From positions 1 through 43,078 of the forward strand of contig CAJPFN010000110.1 of NCBI GenBank assembly GCA_905339215.1: 43,078 bases of DNA. The letters are read 5' to 3'. How positions within the stretch are numbered: position 1 is the first letter of the stretch; each line of letters starts with the position of its first letter. Positions 11,863 to 21,479 of this stretch are shown piece after piece. The notes under the pieces are model-generated. The model saw only the letters and a list, made by a program, of their open reading frames with translations. It ran no database searches and had not been told where the DNA came from. The position numbers and the translations under genes are program-made. The stretch is from Rhizobiaceae bacterium. Lineage in GTDB: Bacteria; Pseudomonadota; Alphaproteobacteria; Rhizobiales; Rhizobiaceae.

Positions 11863-12237
11863 CTAGCCGCGCGCGAAAAAAACGTTCTCGACGTGCACCG
11901 GCCAGCGCCACGGCAGAACCGCGACGAGGTCGAAGCGGAGCGAAAGCCGCGCGTGGTCGGGCTGGCGGGAGAGCCAGAGGTCGGCGGCGCCCTCGATGCG
12001 GCGCTCGGAGGAGCGCGCGACCGCCTCCATCGCTTCGACCAGCGTCGGCCGGGCCTTGACCTCGACGATGAGGACAAGGTCGCCGCGGCGTGCGATCAGG
12101 TCGATCTCGCCGAGCTTTGTCCTGTAGCGGCGGGCGATGATGCGATAGCCCTTGGCGATCAGGGCGAGCGACGCGAGGAACTCGCCGCGATGGCCGCGGC
12201 GATAGGCCTTCAGGCGGACGTCAGCGTTCCTCCCCAT
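11863..12237 (-). CDS. yraN: YraN/UPF0102 family nuclease-fold protein
   Basis: A 124-residue protein with the UPF0102 core: the A-x-x-x-L-x-x-x-G-Y helix, then [22 protein letters not shown], which carries the D and ExK of the restriction-endonuclease-like active site. It is predicted to act on DNA or Holliday-type structures, but this is not well established. Its start overlaps the end of rsmI by 17 bases, the usual rsmI-yraN coupling in this order of bacteria. Confidence 0.93.
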   Translation of the reverse strand: MGRNADVRLKAYRRGHRGEFLASLALIAKGYRIIARRYRTKLGEIDLIARRGDLVLIVEVKARPTLVEAMEAVARSSERRIEGAADLWLSRQPDHARLSLRFDLVAVLPWRWPVHVENVFFARG

Positions 12238-13105
12238 CCGCCGCGTCCCTGAGTTCGAGCAGGCGCCGGTAGAGGTCGGGTTTCTTCAACCCCGTCATGC
12301 GCGCGGCCTCGGCCGCGGCCTTCGATGCCGGCATCTCGCCCGCGAGCGACAGAAGCAGTCGATCGATGTCCTCTTCGCCAGACACTTCCCGCGCGAGCGG
12401 AGGCCCGACGCAGACGACGATTTCGCCCTTCGGCGACGGCGCGTCGCGGTACCGTTCGGCAAGTTCGCCGAGCGTGCCGCGGCGGAATTCCTCGAAGGTC
12501 TTGGTCAGCTCGCGGGCCACGGCGGCGCGGCGGCCGTCGCCGAGCACGTCCGCCATCGCGATCAGCGACTCGGCCAGGCGGCGCGGAGACGCGAAGAACA
12601 CCAGCGTCGCGGGCACGGATTTCAGCTCGTCGAGACGGCCCCGCCTCTGGCCGTCCTTCACGGGAAGGAAGCCGGCAAAGAGAAACGTATCGGAGGGCAA
12701 GCCCGACGCGGCCAGCGCGGCGAGCACCGAGGAGGGGCCAGGCAGCGGTACGATTCTCATGCCGGCCTCGAGCGCGCGCTCCACCAGGCGGTATCCGGGG
12801 TCGGAAACGAGCGGCGTGCCGGCGTCGGAGACCAGCGCCACCGACTGCCCGGCAAGCAGCGCCTCGACGAGCCGGGGACCGGCCTCGTCCGCATTGTGCT
12901 CATGGTAGGGCACCGCGCGCCGGCGGATGCCGTAGCGGTCGAGCAGCACGCGCGTGACCCGGGTATCTTCGCAGGCGAGCACGTCGGCGGCAGCGAGGGT
13001 CTCGAGCGCGCGCAGCGTGATGTCGGCCAGGTTGCCGATTGGCGTCGCTACCAGATAGAGCGCCGGATCGAGCGGCCGCGCCGCGATCTCGGCCTGGCCG
13101 ATCAT
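12221..13105 (-). CDS. rsmI: 16S rRNA (cytidine-1402 2'-O)-methyltransferase
   Basis: SAM-dependent methyltransferase of the tetrapyrrole-methylase fold. It adds the 2'-O-methyl to C1402 in the ribosomal P site. Signatures: [46 protein letters not shown] and PLPGPSS. Start ATG 13105 (MIGQAEI) is chosen because family homology begins a few residues later. The open frame runs 61 codons further upstream without recognisable sequence. The C-terminal region (about 235-294) is the small helical domain found in RsmI. Confidence 0.95.
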   Translation of the reverse strand: MIGQAEIAARPLDPALYLVATPIGNLADITLRALETLAAADVLACEDTRVTRVLLDRYGIRRRAVPYHEHNADEAGPRLVEALLAGQSVALVSDAGTPLVSDPGYRLVERALEAGMRIVPLPGPSSVLAALAASGLPSDTFLFAGFLPVKDGQRRGRLDELKSVPATLVFFASPRRLAESLIAMADVLGDGRRAAVARELTKTFEEFRRGTLGELAERYRDAPSPKGEIVVCVGPPLAREVSGEEDIDRLLLSLAGEMPASKAAAEAARMTGLKKPDLYRRLLELRDAADGEER

Positions 13106-13327
13106 GAAGGAACGCGATCGATCGCCCGTCGTCACCCGGCTGCCCGATGGGAAGTGAGAACAACAACGATCGCCGGCTTCCCGGCCCGGCGCCGCAATGC
13201 CGAAAGGCCACGGGTGCGAAGGCGATGGCAAGCGAAATGTTGCAGGAGACCGCCAGGTACGATCATTCCACAGGCGAAACGGAACCACCGGCTGTCCTGG
13301 GCGTTTTCGAAGGTCAGGGAGGACGAG

Positions 13328-13516
13328 ATGAACACACTCGAGATCGCCGATACGTTCGACCCCTATTACGCCGGCCGGCAGCCGTTCTTCTGCCCCCCAC
13401 GGAGCGACTCCGCCGTGTCTTTCAAGGCCCCAGAAAGAAAGGGTCGTAACGGTAGCGAGACGACCGCCACCGAGGCGGGAACGCGGCGGCCGGGGACTGT
13501 ACCGCCCCGCCGCTGA
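13328..13516 (+). CDS. Small hypothetical protein, 62 residues
   Basis: ATG 13328 is preceded by AGGGAGG with a five-base gap, one of the best ribosome sites in the window. The peptide begins MNTLEIADTFDPYYAGRQPF and then becomes basic and low in complexity. It lies in the gap between rsmI and hemW, antisense to neither. I do not recognise it. The strong ribosome site is the main support. The C-terminal half looks like ordinary GC-rich filler, so the conserved part may be only the first 25 residues. Confidence 0.45.
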   Translation: MNTLEIADTFDPYYAGRQPFFCPPRSDSAVSFKAPERKGRNGSETTATEAGTRRPGTVPPRR

Positions 13517-13519
13517 GCG

Positions 13520-14683
13520 TCAGCGCGCCAGGTCGGCCACCAGCGCGTCGAGCACGATCATGCCCTGCGGTGTCGCGCGCAGGCGCGAATTGCCGACCGC
13601 CGCGACCAGGCCTTCTTCCTGGAGGAGCGCCAGGCGCCGCGACGACAGCGGCCGGCCCGCCAAGGTCTCGTAGCGGGCGAGGTCGATGCCTTCCGCCAGG
13701 CGCAGGCCCATCAGTAGGAACTCGTCCGCCTCCTCCTCGCGCGTCAGGCTCTCGCCGCCGGTAACGCCGTGGCCGGCCTGTTCGACCATGCCCAGCCAGG
13801 ATTCCGGCCGGCGCTCGGCTATGGTGACGACACGCGTACCGTCCTCGATGAAGCGCCCATGCGCCCCGGGACCGACACCGACATATTCGCCGTAGCGCCA
13901 GTAGGTGAGATTGTGCCGGCTCTCGGCTCCGGGCCGGGCATGGTTGGAAATCTCGTAGGCCGGCAGGCCGCGCGCCGCGGTGACCGACTGGGTGAGAGCG
14001 TAGAGCTCGGCGGCGCGGTCGGGATCGGGGACGGAGAACTTGCGTGCCGCATGCAGGGCGAAGAACGGCGTGCCCTCCTCGATGGTCAGCTGATAGAGCG
14101 ACAGATGGTCGGCAGAATAGCCGATGGCGCGCTCGAGTTCCTCCTCCCAGTCTTCGGGCGTCTGGTTCGGCCGGGCGTAAATCAGGTCGAAGGAGAGCCG
14201 CGGGAAGATGTCGCGCGCCAGCCCGATCGCATGCAGCGCCTCACCGACATCGTGCAGCCGGCCGAGGAACTTGAGGTCGCGGTCGTCGAGCGCCTGCACG
14301 CCGAGCGATACGCGGTTGACGCCAGCAGCGCGGTAGCCGCGAAAGCGTTCGGCTTCAACCGACGAGGGATTGGCCTCGAGCGTGATCTCGATGCCGGCCG
14401 GCACCGTCCAGTTCGCCGCGACCGCGTCGAGCACGGCGCCGACCGTTTCCGGCCGCATCAGCGACGGCGTGCCGCCGCCGATGAAGACGGAGGTTACCGT
14501 ACGCGGGCCGGTGCGGCCGCGCATCGTGGCGATCTCGCGGGCGAAGGCCTCGGCGAAGCGCTCCTGGTCGACCGGCTGGTGGCGCACGTGGCTGTTGAAG
14601 TCGCAGTAGGGGCACTTGGCCGCGCAGAACGGCCAGTGGACATAGACGCCGAAGCCGGGCGCGCTGACGTCGTCCGGTCTCAC
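13520..14683 (-). CDS. hemW: Radical SAM heme chaperone HemW
   Basis: About 387 residues. The radical-SAM cluster motif CxxxCxYC appears as [11 protein letters not shown]. Further signatures are [32 protein letters not shown] and the [21 protein letters not shown] segment, which distinguish HemW from the coproporphyrinogen dehydrogenase HemN. The C-terminal winged helix is present ([13 protein letters not shown]). Start GTG 14683 overlaps the stop of rdgB in GTGA. A longer frame exists but runs through rdgB. Role: binds heme and passes it to respiratory enzymes. Confidence 0.95.
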   Translation of the reverse strand: MRPDDVSAPGFGVYVHWPFCAAKCPYCDFNSHVRHQPVDQERFAEAFAREIATMRGRTGPRTVTSVFIGGGTPSLMRPETVGAVLDAVAANWTVPAGIEITLEANPSSVEAERFRGYRAAGVNRVSLGVQALDDRDLKFLGRLHDVGEALHAIGLARDIFPRLSFDLIYARPNQTPEDWEEELERAIGYSADHLSLYQLTIEEGTPFFALHAARKFSVPDPDRAAELYALTQSVTAARGLPAYEISNHARPGAESRHNLTYWRYGEYVGVGPGAHGRFIEDGTRVVTIAERRPESWLGMVEQAGHGVTGGESLTREEEADEFLLMGLRLAEGIDLARYETLAGRPLSSRRLALLQEEGLVAAVGNSRLRATPQGMIVLDALVADLAR

Positions 14684-15339
14684 GGCGATCCCAGCCGCGC
14701 GCGAGCGAACTTCTGGAAGGCGCGGGCGCGGTGCGACAGTGCCGTCGGCTGACCGGGGACCCAACCGTGCTTCTCGGCGGCCGGCATTTCGCCGAAAGTG
14801 CGTTCGTGCCCTTCGGGCAGGAACACCGGGTCGTAGCCGAAGCCGAGGTTGCCGCGCGGCGGCCAGACCAGCCGCCCCTCGGCCTCGCCGCGGAAATATT
14901 CGGCGTATCCGTCCGGCCAGGCGAGGCAGATGACGGCGACGAAGCGGCCGGTACGGTCCTTCGCCTCGGTCGCGCCGGCCGCCTGGAGGGCGTCCTCGGT
15001 CTTCTTCATGGCCATGGCGAAGTCGCGGCTGCCGTCCGGCAGCTCAGCCCAGTTGGCTGTGTAGACGCCCGGCTGGCCGCCGAGCGCGTCGACGACGAGG
15101 CCGGAATCGTCGGAAAGCGCCGGCAGGCCGGTCGCCGTCGCCGCCGCGAGCGCCTTGATGTAGGCGTTTTCCTCGAAAGTCGTCCCGGTCTCTTCAGGTT
15201 CTGCGAGCCCGTACTCCTTCGCCGACCGCGCCTCGAGGCCGAAGGGACCGATCAAGTCGGCAAATTCGCGCAGCTTGCCCGCGTTGTGACTGGCCACAAC
15301 TATTCTTTTGCCGTCTAATGAATGCACGGCGTAGTCCAT
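14680..15339 (-). CDS. rdgB: dITP/XTP pyrophosphatase (non-canonical purine NTPase)
   Basis: Ham1/RdgB family of house-cleaning pyrophosphatases, converting dITP and XTP to the monophosphates. Motifs: [37 protein letters not shown] and GFGYDPVF. About 219 residues. Two ATGs occur in tandem at 15342 and 15339; the second has the better distance (five bases) from GGGGG. The start overlaps the stop of the glyoxalase-fold gene, and the end overlaps hemW, so the three are translated as a chain. Confidence 0.95.
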   Translation of the reverse strand: MDYAVHSLDGKRIVVASHNAGKLREFADLIGPFGLEARSAKEYGLAEPEETGTTFEENAYIKALAAATATGLPALSDDSGLVVDALGGQPGVYTANWAELPDGSRDFAMAMKKTEDALQAAGATEAKDRTGRFVAVICLAWPDGYAEYFRGEAEGRLVWPPRGNLGFGYDPVFLPEGHERTFGEMPAAEKHGWVPGQPTALSHRARAFQKFARARLGSP

Positions 15340-15749
15340 CATATCCCCCAGATACGAGGCTCGGCGAATTCGAGCGAATTGCCCGACGGATCGCGGAAGT
15401 AAATCGAGCGCCCGCCCTTCGGCCATTCGAATTCGGCCTCGATCGCAATGCCGGCTGTCGCAAGGCGTTCGCGCCACGCGTCGATCTCGTCCGCGGTCGC
15501 CGCGAAGCAGAGATGGCCGGCGCCGGTCGTCCCGTGCGGCGGCACGGGTAGACGAGCACCAGGCGCCGGCGGCACTTTTGTCGCCTCGGCGGCGAAAAGC
15601 AGAAGGACGCCATCGCCGCAGCGGAAGAAGACGTGGCGGCCCGGAACCCTGGCGATGAGCACCAGCCCCAGAACGTCCCTGTAAAAGCGCTCGGCGACAT
15701 CGAGATCGGCTACGTAGAGCGCGGATTCGAGGATTGCTGATGGTGTCAT
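15339..15749 (-). CDS. VOC (glyoxalase/bleomycin resistance) superfamily protein
   Basis: A 136-residue two-module beta-alpha-beta-beta-beta fold. The first module begins [18 protein letters not shown] and the second ends [17 protein letters not shown], whose glutamate is a typical metal ligand. GHLCF supplies a histidine ligand. Substrate unknown; members include glyoxalases, dioxygenases and drug-binding proteins. The stop overlaps the start of rdgB (ATGATG), which places it between rph and rdgB. Confidence 0.85.
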   Translation of the reverse strand: MTPSAILESALYVADLDVAERFYRDVLGLVLIARVPGRHVFFRCGDGVLLLFAAEATKVPPAPGARLPVPPHGTTGAGHLCFAATADEIDAWRERLATAGIAIEAEFEWPKGGRSIYFRDPSGNSLEFAEPRIWGI

Positions 15750-15792
15750 GGCATTCGCCTCGCCAAGGCCCGTCTGCCCGCGGGCCGGGACC

Positions 15793-16509
15793 TCATCCCA
15801 CCGCCATGGTCTGCAGGTCGACCAGCCGGGCGATGCCCTTGCGCGCCAGGGCCATCAGCGCGGCGAACTGCTCCTCGGAGAAGGGCTCGCCCTCGGCCGT
15901 TCCCTGGATCTCGACGATGCCGCCCTTGCCGGTCATGACGAAATTGGCGTCAGTGGCCGCCGCCGAATCCTCGGCATAGTCGAGGTCGATGACGGGGATG
16001 CCCTCGTAGATGCCGCAGGAAATGGCCGCGACATGGTCCTTCAGCACCCTGCCGAGGTTGATCATGCTACGCGCCTCCATCCAGCGAAGGCAGTCATGGA
16101 GGGCGATCCAGCCGCCGGTGATCGCCGCCGTGCGCGTGCCGCCGTCGGCCTGGATGACGTCGCAGTCGACGGTGACCTGTCGCTCGCCGAGCGCCTGGAG
16201 GTCGACGACGGCGCGCAGCGAACGGCCGATCAGGCGCTGGATCTCCAGCGTGCGGCCGCCCTGCTTGCCGGTCGAAGCCTCGCGGCGCATGCGATCGCCG
16301 GTGGAGCGCGGCAACATGCCGTACTCGGCAGTCACCCAGCCCTTGCCGCCGTTGCGCAGCCACGCCGGAACCTTTTCCTCGAGGCTCGCGGTGCACAACA
16401 CATGCGTGTCGCCGAACTTCACAAGGCAGGAGCCCTCCGCGTGTTTCGACACGCCGCGCTCGAAGGAGATGGCGCGCATTTCGTCGAACTGGCGCTTGGA
16501 AGGCCGCAT
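15793..16509 (-). CDS. rph: Ribonuclease PH
   Basis: A 238-residue phosphorolytic 3'-5' exoribonuclease that trims tRNA 3' ends. Signatures: [45 protein letters not shown], the phosphate-site region [16 protein letters not shown], and [18 protein letters not shown]. Start ATG 16509 is behind AAGGGA; a frame 21 codons longer lacks homology. Length is exactly that of the family. Divergent from hrcA. Confidence 0.97.
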   Translation of the reverse strand: MRPSKRQFDEMRAISFERGVSKHAEGSCLVKFGDTHVLCTASLEEKVPAWLRNGGKGWVTAEYGMLPRSTGDRMRREASTGKQGGRTLEIQRLIGRSLRAVVDLQALGERQVTVDCDVIQADGGTRTAAITGGWIALHDCLRWMEARSMINLGRVLKDHVAAISCGIYEGIPVIDLDYAEDSAAATDANFVMTGKGGIVEIQGTAEGEPFSEEQFAALMALARKGIARLVDLQTMAVG

Positions 16510-16643
16510 GGTGGTCCCTTTCGGATGCCGCAAATCGTGGCGGCTTGTAGCGTCACCGGCAGGAGGGTGCAAAGGAAAAGGGCGAACCCTGCCGCCGCCG
16601 GCGATGTTGTGTTCCGCCCCCGCTCTTCTATATCATTCCATCC

Positions 16644-17726
16644 ATGGGTCCGCCGATGACGAAACCGGTCTCCGACCAGACGCTGCAAGCGCTCGATTCG
16701 CGTTCGCGCGAAATCTTCCGGCAGATCGTCGATTCCTACCTGAAGGACGGCGAGCCGGTGGGTTCGCGCAGCCTGTCGCGCCTGCTGCCGCAGTCGCTAT
16801 CGCCGGCGACAGTGCGCAACGTCATGAGCGACCTCGAGCAACTTGGCCTGATCTACGCGCCGCATATCTCGGCGGGGCGTCTGCCGACGCAGAAGGGGCT
16901 GCGCTTCTTCGTCGACGCCTTCATGGAGATCGGCGATCTATCCGACGAGGAACGGCGGGTGATCGAAGCGCAGGTCAAGGCTTCCGGCAGCGCGCCGTCG
17001 CTGGAACACATGCTGACCGAGGCGAGCCAGATGCTGTCCGGCCTGTCGCGCGGCGCCGGGCTGGTGGTCGCGGCCAAGAACGAAGTAGCGCTGAAGCACA
17101 TCGAGTTCATCCAGCTCGAACCAACCAAGGCGCTCGCCGTGCTGGTTTCGCAAGCCGGCGACGTGGAGAACCGGGTGATCGAGCTGCCCGCCGGGGTCAC
17201 CGCGTCGCAGCTTCACGAAGCGTCGAACTTCCTCAACGCGCACATCCGCGGCCGCACGCTTGCCGAAGCGCGCGCCGAGATCGCCAGGCTGAAGATGGAG
17301 ACCCAGACCGCGCTCGACGCGCTATCGCGCGCTCTCGTGGAAAAAGGCCTTGCCGTGTGGGCAGGAGATTCCGTCGGCTCCGCCGCGCGGCTGATCGTGC
17401 GCGGTCGCGCCAACCTGCTGGAAAACGTCACCGCCCGGGCCGATATCGATCTGCTGAAACACCTCTTCGAGGATCTCGAGAACCAGGACGGCCTGCTGCA
17501 ACTGCTCGACCTCGCCGAACAGGGGTCGGGGGTGCGCATCTTCATCGGCTCGGAGAACAAGCTGTTCTCGCTGTCGGGCTCGTCGCTGGTCGTGGCGCCC
17601 TATCGCGACGCCGACGCCCGCATCGTCGGCGCGCTCGGCGTGATCGGCCCGACCCGCCTCAACTATGCGCGCATCGTGCCCATGGTGGACTATACGGCGC
17701 AGCTTATCAGCCGGTTGCTTCGTTGA
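16644..17726 (+). CDS. hrcA: Heat-inducible transcription repressor HrcA
   Basis: A 360-residue repressor of chaperone genes that binds CIRCE elements with help from GroEL. The N-terminal winged helix includes REIFRQIVDSYLKDGEPVGS and LSPATVRNVMSDLEQLGLI, followed by HISAGRLPTQKGLRFFVD. The central and C-terminal GAF-like regions include SGVRIFIGSENKLFSLS and the final GALGVIGPTRLNYARIVPMVDY. ATG 16644 is used; ATG 16656 (MTKPVSD) is also possible. No CIRCE palindrome is seen upstream of it. Confidence 0.96.
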   Translation: MGPPMTKPVSDQTLQALDSRSREIFRQIVDSYLKDGEPVGSRSLSRLLPQSLSPATVRNVMSDLEQLGLIYAPHISAGRLPTQKGLRFFVDAFMEIGDLSDEERRVIEAQVKASGSAPSLEHMLTEASQMLSGLSRGAGLVVAAKNEVALKHIEFIQLEPTKALAVLVSQAGDVENRVIELPAGVTASQLHEASNFLNAHIRGRTLAEARAEIARLKMETQTALDALSRALVEKGLAVWAGDSVGSAARLIVRGRANLLENVTARADIDLLKHLFEDLENQDGLLQLLDLAEQGSGVRIFIGSENKLFSLSGSSLVVAPYRDADARIVGALGVIGPTRLNYARIVPMVDYTAQLISRLLR

Positions 17727-17744
17727 CGGAAGGCCCTCCCGACC

Positions 17745-17773
17745 CTTGATTTTTAGCACCCGAACCTCGATAT
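17745..17773 (+). promoter_or_regulatory. Possible RpoH (heat-shock sigma) promoter of grpE
   Basis: CTTGATT (17745-17751) and CCTCGATAT (17765-17773) are separated by 13 bases, resembling the sigma-32 pattern CTTGAAA / CCCCATnT. The site lies about 45 bases before the grpE start. Matches are imperfect. Confidence 0.35.
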
Positions 17774-17815
17774 CGGGCGCAACTTCCGACCAAACGGACA
17801 TGACGGGAAACGGCG

Positions 17816-18412
17816 ATGAGCGACCAGGCGAAAGAAGAACGCGCGCCCGACGAGACGACCGACGATGGCGCGACCGCGGCACCGGCCGAGGATACGGGCG
17901 GAGACTACGAGGTCGTCGTCAAGCTGATGAAGGAAAACGAAGAACTGAAGGACCGCGCGCTGCGCGCCGCGGCGGAAATGGAGAACCTCCGCCGCCGCAC
18001 CGCGCGCGAGCTCCAGGACGCCCGCGCCTACGCGATGGCGAACTTCGCCCGCGACATGCTTTCGGTCTCCGACAATCTCAGGCGCGCCCTGGATGCGATC
18101 CCCGAAGAGGCGAAGGCCGCCGGCGACGCCGGTTTCAAGGCCCTGATCGAGGGCGTGGAGATCACCGAGCGCGCCATGCTGGGCGCGCTCGAGCGCCACG
18201 GCGTGAAGAAACTGTCGCCGGAAGGCGAGAAGTTCGACCCGAATTTCCACCAGGCAATGTTCGAGGTGCCCAATCCGGATGTTCCCGCGAACACGGTGGT
18301 CCAGGTCGTGCAGCCGGGCTATTCGATCGGCGAGCGGGTGTTGCGGCCGGCCATGGTCGGCGTCGCCAAGGGCGGTCCGGCGCGGGCGGCCGAGAGCGAC
18401 GCCGCGCAGTAG
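17816..18412 (+). CDS. grpE: Nucleotide exchange factor GrpE
   Basis: A 198-residue cofactor of DnaK that speeds ADP release. It has an acidic disordered N terminus, a long coiled coil starting near [22 protein letters not shown], and then the beta-wing domain with [23 protein letters not shown] and the ending [21 protein letters not shown]. Lies 89 bases after hrcA in the same direction, the conserved hrcA-grpE pair. Confidence 0.97.
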   Translation: MSDQAKEERAPDETTDDGATAAPAEDTGGDYEVVVKLMKENEELKDRALRAAAEMENLRRRTARELQDARAYAMANFARDMLSVSDNLRRALDAIPEEAKAAGDAGFKALIEGVEITERAMLGALERHGVKKLSPEGEKFDPNFHQAMFEVPNPDVPANTVVQVVQPGYSIGERVLRPAMVGVAKGGPARAAESDAAQ

Positions 18413-18446
18413 GCCGGTTGCCGGTCCGATCCGATTGGTGAATGCT

Positions 18447-18465
18447 GGCGGGCGCAAGGCCCGCC
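18447..18465 (+). terminator. Possible terminator hairpin after grpE
   Basis: GGCGGGC, five-base loop GCAAG, GCCCGCC: a perfect 7-bp all-GC stem 34 bases after the grpE stop codon. It lacks a following T-run. Confidence 0.35.
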
Positions 18466-18554
18466 CGCCGCTGCCGGAACGAATGCCCCGGCCGGCAGGC
18501 GCTGCTGCTGCGTGATCTCGACGCCATAAGACCCAATTGGACCGGCCGGCCACG

Positions 18555-19187
18555 ATGAACCCGATGCTCTATCTCGACTATGCCGGCGTGGCGGTGTTCG
18601 CCGCGACCGGAGCGCTGTCGGCCTCGCGCAAGCAGCTCGACATTATCGGCTTCCTGTTCCTGGCGGGCGTGACCGGTATTGGCGGCGGCACGTTCCGCGA
18701 CCTGATTCTCGGCGTGCCGGTGTTCTGGGTGGAGAACCCGGCCTATGTCATGGTCTGTGCGGTCGCGGCTGTGGTGGTGTTCTTCACCGCACACCTGGTC
18801 GAATCGCGCTACAGGCTGCTGCTATGGCTCGATGCGATCGGGCTTTCCGCCTATTGCGTACTCGGCGCTGCGAAGGGCCTCGCTGCAACCGGGTCGCCCA
18901 CAGTCGCAGTGGTGATGGGCATGCTGACGGCGACCTTCGGCGGCATCCTGCGCGACCTGCTCGCCGGAGAGCCTTCGGTGCTATTGCGCCCGGAAATCTA
19001 CGTGACGGCGGCGATGGCAGGTGCTGCCGCCTACACCGTACTCACGCTGGCGGGATTTCCGCTGCTCGCCGCGGCCCTGATCGCCGCGGCGACTGCCTTC
19101 ATCGTGCGCGGCGGCGCGCTGAAATACGGCTGGACCTTTCCGCCCTACCGCAGCCGTCCCGGCCGCCGACCCGAAGACATTCGCTGA
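18555..19187 (+). CDS. TRIC/UPF0126 family membrane channel protein
   Basis: About 210 residues with six to seven membrane segments in the two-repeat TRIC-type arrangement (YicG/UPF0126). Each repeat carries a conserved GG(T/I)xRDL motif: GGGTFRDLILG in the first and GGILRDLLAGEPS in the second. DAIGLSAYCVLGA lies between. Family members are trimeric cation channels or glycine-type transporters. ATG 18555 is chosen; a TTG six codons upstream is possible, and neither has a good ribosome site. Confidence 0.88.
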   Translation: MNPMLYLDYAGVAVFAATGALSASRKQLDIIGFLFLAGVTGIGGGTFRDLILGVPVFWVENPAYVMVCAVAAVVVFFTAHLVESRYRLLLWLDAIGLSAYCVLGAAKGLAATGSPTVAVVMGMLTATFGGILRDLLAGEPSVLLRPEIYVTAAMAGAAAYTVLTLAGFPLLAAALIAAATAFIVRGGALKYGWTFPPYRSRPGRRPEDIR

Positions 19188-19235
19188 GCGCCATTCCGTC
19201 CCGCCACGGGACCTGGCCGACAAGGTCAGGCCTTT

Positions 19236-20228
19236 CTAGAGCAAGCCGGCCTGTTGCGCCTCGACGCGGAGGTTCTTGTGCGGCCGCGGGCCGATCTGCT
19301 GGATGACCAGACCGGCCGCCAGAGAGCCGAGGTCGCCGCATTCCTTGAGGCTCCTGCCCGTCGTGTAGCCGAAAAGAAAACCCGCCGCATAAAGGTCGCC
19401 GGCGCCGGTCGTATCGACCAGCTGCTCGATCTCGATCGCCTCGATCGCAACCGTCTCGTCGCCGCGGACGATGACCGAGCCCTCTTCCGAGCGCGTCACC
19501 GCCGCAAGCCGGCAATCCTTGCGGATCGCTTCGAGCGCGGCGTCGAAGGACGAGGTCTGGTAGAGCGATTTCAACTCGTGGGCATTGGCGAACACGATGT
19601 CGACCGTGCCAGAGCGCATCAGGTCGAGGAACTCGTCGCGGTAGCGGTCGACGCAGAATGGATCCGACAGCGTCATCGAGACTTCGCGGCCGGCCGCATG
19701 CGCGTGTCTCGCGGTAAGCCTGATCGCCTCCTTGGCGCGCGGCGGATCCCAGAGATAGCCCTCGAAATAGGTGACCTTGGCGCCGGCGGCCTTATCGGCC
19801 TCGACGTCCTCCGGTCCGAGCTCGACACAGGCGCCGAGATAGGTGTTCATCGAGCGCTCGCCGTCGGGCGTGACGAAGATCATCGAGCGCGCCGTCGGCG
19901 GCGTGCCATCGAGCGGCCTGGTGTCGAAGGCGACGCCCTGGGCGCGGATGTCGTGGGTGTAGATGGACCCGAGCGGATCGCGCGAGACCTTGCCGAAGAA
20001 AGCGGCGCGGCCGCCGAAGCTGGCGACGCCGGCCGCCGTATTGCCCGCAGAGCCGCCGGATGCCTCGATGGCCGGTCCCATGCGCGAATAGAGCAGCTCG
20101 GCCCGCTCGGTATCGATCAGGTTCATCGCGCCTTTGATGATACCGTTCGCCTCGAGGAACGCCTCGTCGCATTGCGCGATGATATCGACGATGGCGTTGC
20201 CGATGCAGAGCACGTCGTATGCGGCCAT
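19236..20228 (-). CDS. PfkB-family carbohydrate/adenosine kinase
   Basis: About 330 residues of the ribokinase fold. Signatures: CIGNAIVDIIA, the GGSAGNTAAGVASFGG substrate region, and the anion-hole/catalytic motif DTTGAGDLYAAGFLFG with the catalytic Asp of GAGD. The overall pattern resembles alphaproteobacterial proteins annotated as adenosine kinase, but substrate cannot be fixed from sequence. ATG 20228 has GGAGAG four bases upstream; a TTG one codon earlier is the alternative. Confidence 0.9.
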   Translation of the reverse strand: MAAYDVLCIGNAIVDIIAQCDEAFLEANGIIKGAMNLIDTERAELLYSRMGPAIEASGGSAGNTAAGVASFGGRAAFFGKVSRDPLGSIYTHDIRAQGVAFDTRPLDGTPPTARSMIFVTPDGERSMNTYLGACVELGPEDVEADKAAGAKVTYFEGYLWDPPRAKEAIRLTARHAHAAGREVSMTLSDPFCVDRYRDEFLDLMRSGTVDIVFANAHELKSLYQTSSFDAALEAIRKDCRLAAVTRSEEGSVIVRGDETVAIEAIEIEQLVDTTGAGDLYAAGFLFGYTTGRSLKECGDLGSLAAGLVIQQIGPRPHKNLRVEAQQAGLL

Positions 20229-20379
20229 CAAGCTCTCCGATGGGTCCTAGATTCGCTGCTATCTGCCACGACGATGCATGTCGGGTCTAGGGTTTCTCCG
20301 CGCGAACTGGACAAACGTCGCATGACCTTGCGACCAGACGCGGCCGCGCCTATCTCGTTTTGGCAAGGAGAGCCATGAC

Positions 20380-21108
20380 GTGATCTTCGAAGCCGCCGGC
20401 GCCGCCCTCTCCCGCCTTATCTCCGCGGAGTTCCGCACCGTCTTCCTGAAGTCGCTGGCGCTGACGCTGCTGCTGCTCGTCGGCACGTGGTTCGGGCTGA
20501 AGGAGATTTTCGACTGGCTGGCGCTGCCCTGGATCGACGCGCTCCTGCCCGGGTTTCCCTCCTGGGCCGGCTGGCTGACCCTGGTGGCGGCCGTCTTCGC
20601 CGGAATCGGGCTCGCAGTCGGGCTGGCGCTGCTCGTCTCGCCGGTGACGGCACTGGTCGCCGGCATCTTCATCGACGACATCGCCGAGGTAGTCGAACGC
20701 ACAGACTTCCCGAACGACCCGCCCGGCCGCGCACTGCCGGCACTGACGGCCTTCGTCCTGTCGCTGAAGTTCCTTGGCGTTGTCGTCCTCGGCAACATCG
20801 CCGCGCTCGTCCTGCTTCTCGTGCCCGGTGTCAACATCGCCGCATTCTTCCTCGTCAACGGATACCTGCTCGGCCGCGAGTTCTTCGAATTCGCCGCGAT
20901 GCGCTTCCGCCCCGAGGCGGAGGCCAAGGCGATGCGTCGGCGCAACGCCGCGACGGTCTTCCTCTCCGGGCTGGTGATCGCCGGCTTCCTGGCGCTGCCG
21001 CTGATCAACCTGCTGACGCCGCTCTTCGCCGCCGCGATGATGGTCCACCTGCACAAGATGATCGCACGCGCCGAAGCTGGCGCGCGGACGGCGCCGGCGC
21101 GATACTGA
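20380..21108 (+). CDS. EI24/CysZ-like integral membrane protein
   Basis: A 242-residue membrane protein with hydrophobic segments near 25-40, 60-90, 125-165 and 190-220, and the family features LVSPVTALVAGIFIDDIAE and NGYLLGREFFEFAAMR. The family includes CysZ sulfate permeases and eukaryotic EI24. Sulfate transport is therefore possible, but this genome branch usually lacks proof. Start GTG 20380 is nine bases after AAGGAG; an ATG just upstream is out of frame and closes at once. Confidence 0.85.
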   Translation: MIFEAAGAALSRLISAEFRTVFLKSLALTLLLLVGTWFGLKEIFDWLALPWIDALLPGFPSWAGWLTLVAAVFAGIGLAVGLALLVSPVTALVAGIFIDDIAEVVERTDFPNDPPGRALPALTAFVLSLKFLGVVVLGNIAALVLLLVPGVNIAAFFLVNGYLLGREFFEFAAMRFRPEAEAKAMRRRNAATVFLSGLVIAGFLALPLINLLTPLFAAAMMVHLHKMIARAEAGARTAPARY

Positions 21109-21138
21109 AATCTTTCCAGCGGGGACAAAGACCGGCCG

Positions 21139-21354
21139 ATGTCCAAGTCCATCCTGAACCGCGAATGGCATGCCGCGAACCGCATGCCCGCCAAGGCCAC
21201 GCTCGAACAGCGGCTCGCCTGGCACGCCGGCCACGCCGCCAACTGCGCCTGCCGCGAGATGCCGGCATCTATCCGCGCCGAGCTGGAACGCCGCGGCATG
21301 ATGCCGGATACGCTCGCCTCCCCCGGCGCGCCGCGCCGCCCGTCGCGGGGCTGA
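21139..21354 (+). CDS. Small hypothetical protein, 71 residues
   Basis: Begins MSKSILNREWHAANRMP. A histidine/cysteine patch follows (LAWHAGHAANCACRE), which could bind a metal. The basic, proline-rich tail is low in complexity. It lies 30 bases after the EI24-type gene in the same direction, with GCGGGGA upstream. I believe it is one of the small conserved rhizobial proteins of unknown role, but I cannot name it. Confidence 0.6.
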   Translation: MSKSILNREWHAANRMPAKATLEQRLAWHAGHAANCACREMPASIRAELERRGMMPDTLASPGAPRRPSRG

Positions 21355-21410
21355 CGGCGCACGTCCAATCAACGGCCGATCAGCGCCCGGTTACGGGTAT
21401 GCACAATATC

Positions 21411-21454
21411 TTGACACTGTAAACTTTTGTCTTAGTGTATCTTTACGTTGTCAA
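21411..21454 (+). promoter_or_regulatory. Promoter with a 13-bp inverted repeat before the DUF2214 gene
   Basis: The left arm TTGACACTGTAAA (21411-21423) and right arm TTTACGTTGTCAA (21442-21454) are inverted copies matching at 11 of 13 positions, with an 18-base spacer. The left arm is also a good -35 (TTGACA). The spacer is AT-rich and includes TAGTGT, a possible -10. The arrangement suggests a dimeric repressor, TetR-like in style, that binds over the promoter. Confidence 0.55.
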
Positions 21455-21479
21455 TATGTTGATCCCGGACGGAGGCCCC

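Noticed and set aside
17753-17788. CIRCE element before grpE
   Set aside because: TTAGCACC resembles one half of CIRCE but the second half (GAGTGCTAA) is not present at the required distance.
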